A stretch of DNA of 6,322 nt from Thermofilaceae archaeon (GTDB lineage: Archaea; Thermoproteota; Thermoprotei; Thermofilales; Thermofilaceae): positions 1-6,322 of the forward strand of contig JALVKT010000008.1 of NCBI GenBank assembly GCA_027027675.1. The letters run 5' to 3'. Below, in pieces: positions 6,122 through 6,322 of this stretch. The number at the start of each line of letters is the position of its first letter. The first letter of the stretch is position 1. The position numbers and the translations under genes are program-made. The notes beneath the pieces are model-generated. The model was not told where the DNA came from, did not search any database, and saw only the letters and a program-made list of their open reading frames with translations.

Positions 6122-6313
6122 TCACTCGTACCTTTCAAGGTATACCTCGAGCTTCTCCTCCACCGGCCTGAAGATCAGTGTGAAGCGTACCTCGTCATCG
6201 TCGATAACTACCTTAAGCCTCCTCCTGGCCACTGTGAAGCGCTTCCCGCAGCGGGGGCACCTGTACACCGCGAGGTACTTGCTCCTCGAGCTCGGATGCC
6301 TATACTTGGCCAC
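6122..6313 (-). CDS. Small CPxCG zinc-knuckle protein, hypothetical (may extend beyond window)
   Basis: With GTG at 6313 as start this is a 63-residue basic protein. It contains one metal-binding type knuckle, CPRCGK (19-24), a basic segment ARRRLK (29-34) and a C-terminal half that looks beta-like and acidic (VIDDDEVRFTLIF). AGGAG lies at 6318-6322, four bases before the GTG, which supports that start. The frame stays open through to the window edge (three more codons), so a longer protein cannot be excluded. A normal zinc ribbon uses two Cys pairs; only one is seen here, so zinc would need other ligands, a dimer or residues outside the window. Function is not recognised. It converges on the binding-protein gene and is probably unrelated to transport. 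Confidence 0.7.
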   Translation of the reverse strand: MAKYRHPSSRSKYLAVYRCPRCGKRFTVARRRLKVVIDDDEVRFTLIFRPVEEKLEVYLERYE

Positions 6314-6322
6314 GAGGCTCCT

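Overview
The window looks like chromosome of a GC-rich hyperthermophilic archaeon of the Thermoproteota (Crenarchaeota), possibly Desulfurococcales; the group is an inference. The signs are archaeal TATA boxes about 24 bp upstream of start codons with almost no 5' leader, frequent AGG (Arg) and ATA (Ile) codons, a substrate-binding protein with a C-terminal membrane anchor, and a small CPxCG protein. No rRNA, tRNA, CRISPR array, transposase or phage gene is visible.

Layout. Positions 1-809 (minus) hold the N-terminal 269 residues of a multi-pass membrane protein resembling GT-C glycosyltransferases; its C-terminus lies beyond the window. A 125-bp divergent intergenic region carries two TATA boxes, three 10-bp-phased CCYGGAAA repeats and a 10-bp palindrome. 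It leads to an unrecognised 198-aa soluble protein on the plus strand (935-1531). A 145-bp convergent gap follows.

The rest is mainly one ABC importer of the Fbp/Afu/Thi type (family 1 SBP-like uptake system, type I importer). The minus strand carries an operon of an ATPase (3375-4397) followed 12 bp later by a fused double-domain permease (1677-3362). The plus strand carries the divergently transcribed, membrane-anchored substrate-binding protein (4572-6086). The 174-bp region between ATPase and binding protein holds one promoter toward the ATPase and two near-identical TATA elements 42 bp apart toward the binding protein. The binding protein would capture a solute outside the membrane, the permease would move it inward, and the ATPase dimer would power transport. 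The substrate cannot be read from the sequence: the usual iron label is weakened because the FbpA-type Tyr-Tyr pair is not visible at the expected place.

The window ends with a small minus-strand protein (6122-6313) with a single CPRCG knuckle, possibly continuing past the window edge. I see no clearly new multi-gene system. The most interesting items are the control regions, the unassigned transporter ligand and the unrecognised 198-aa protein.
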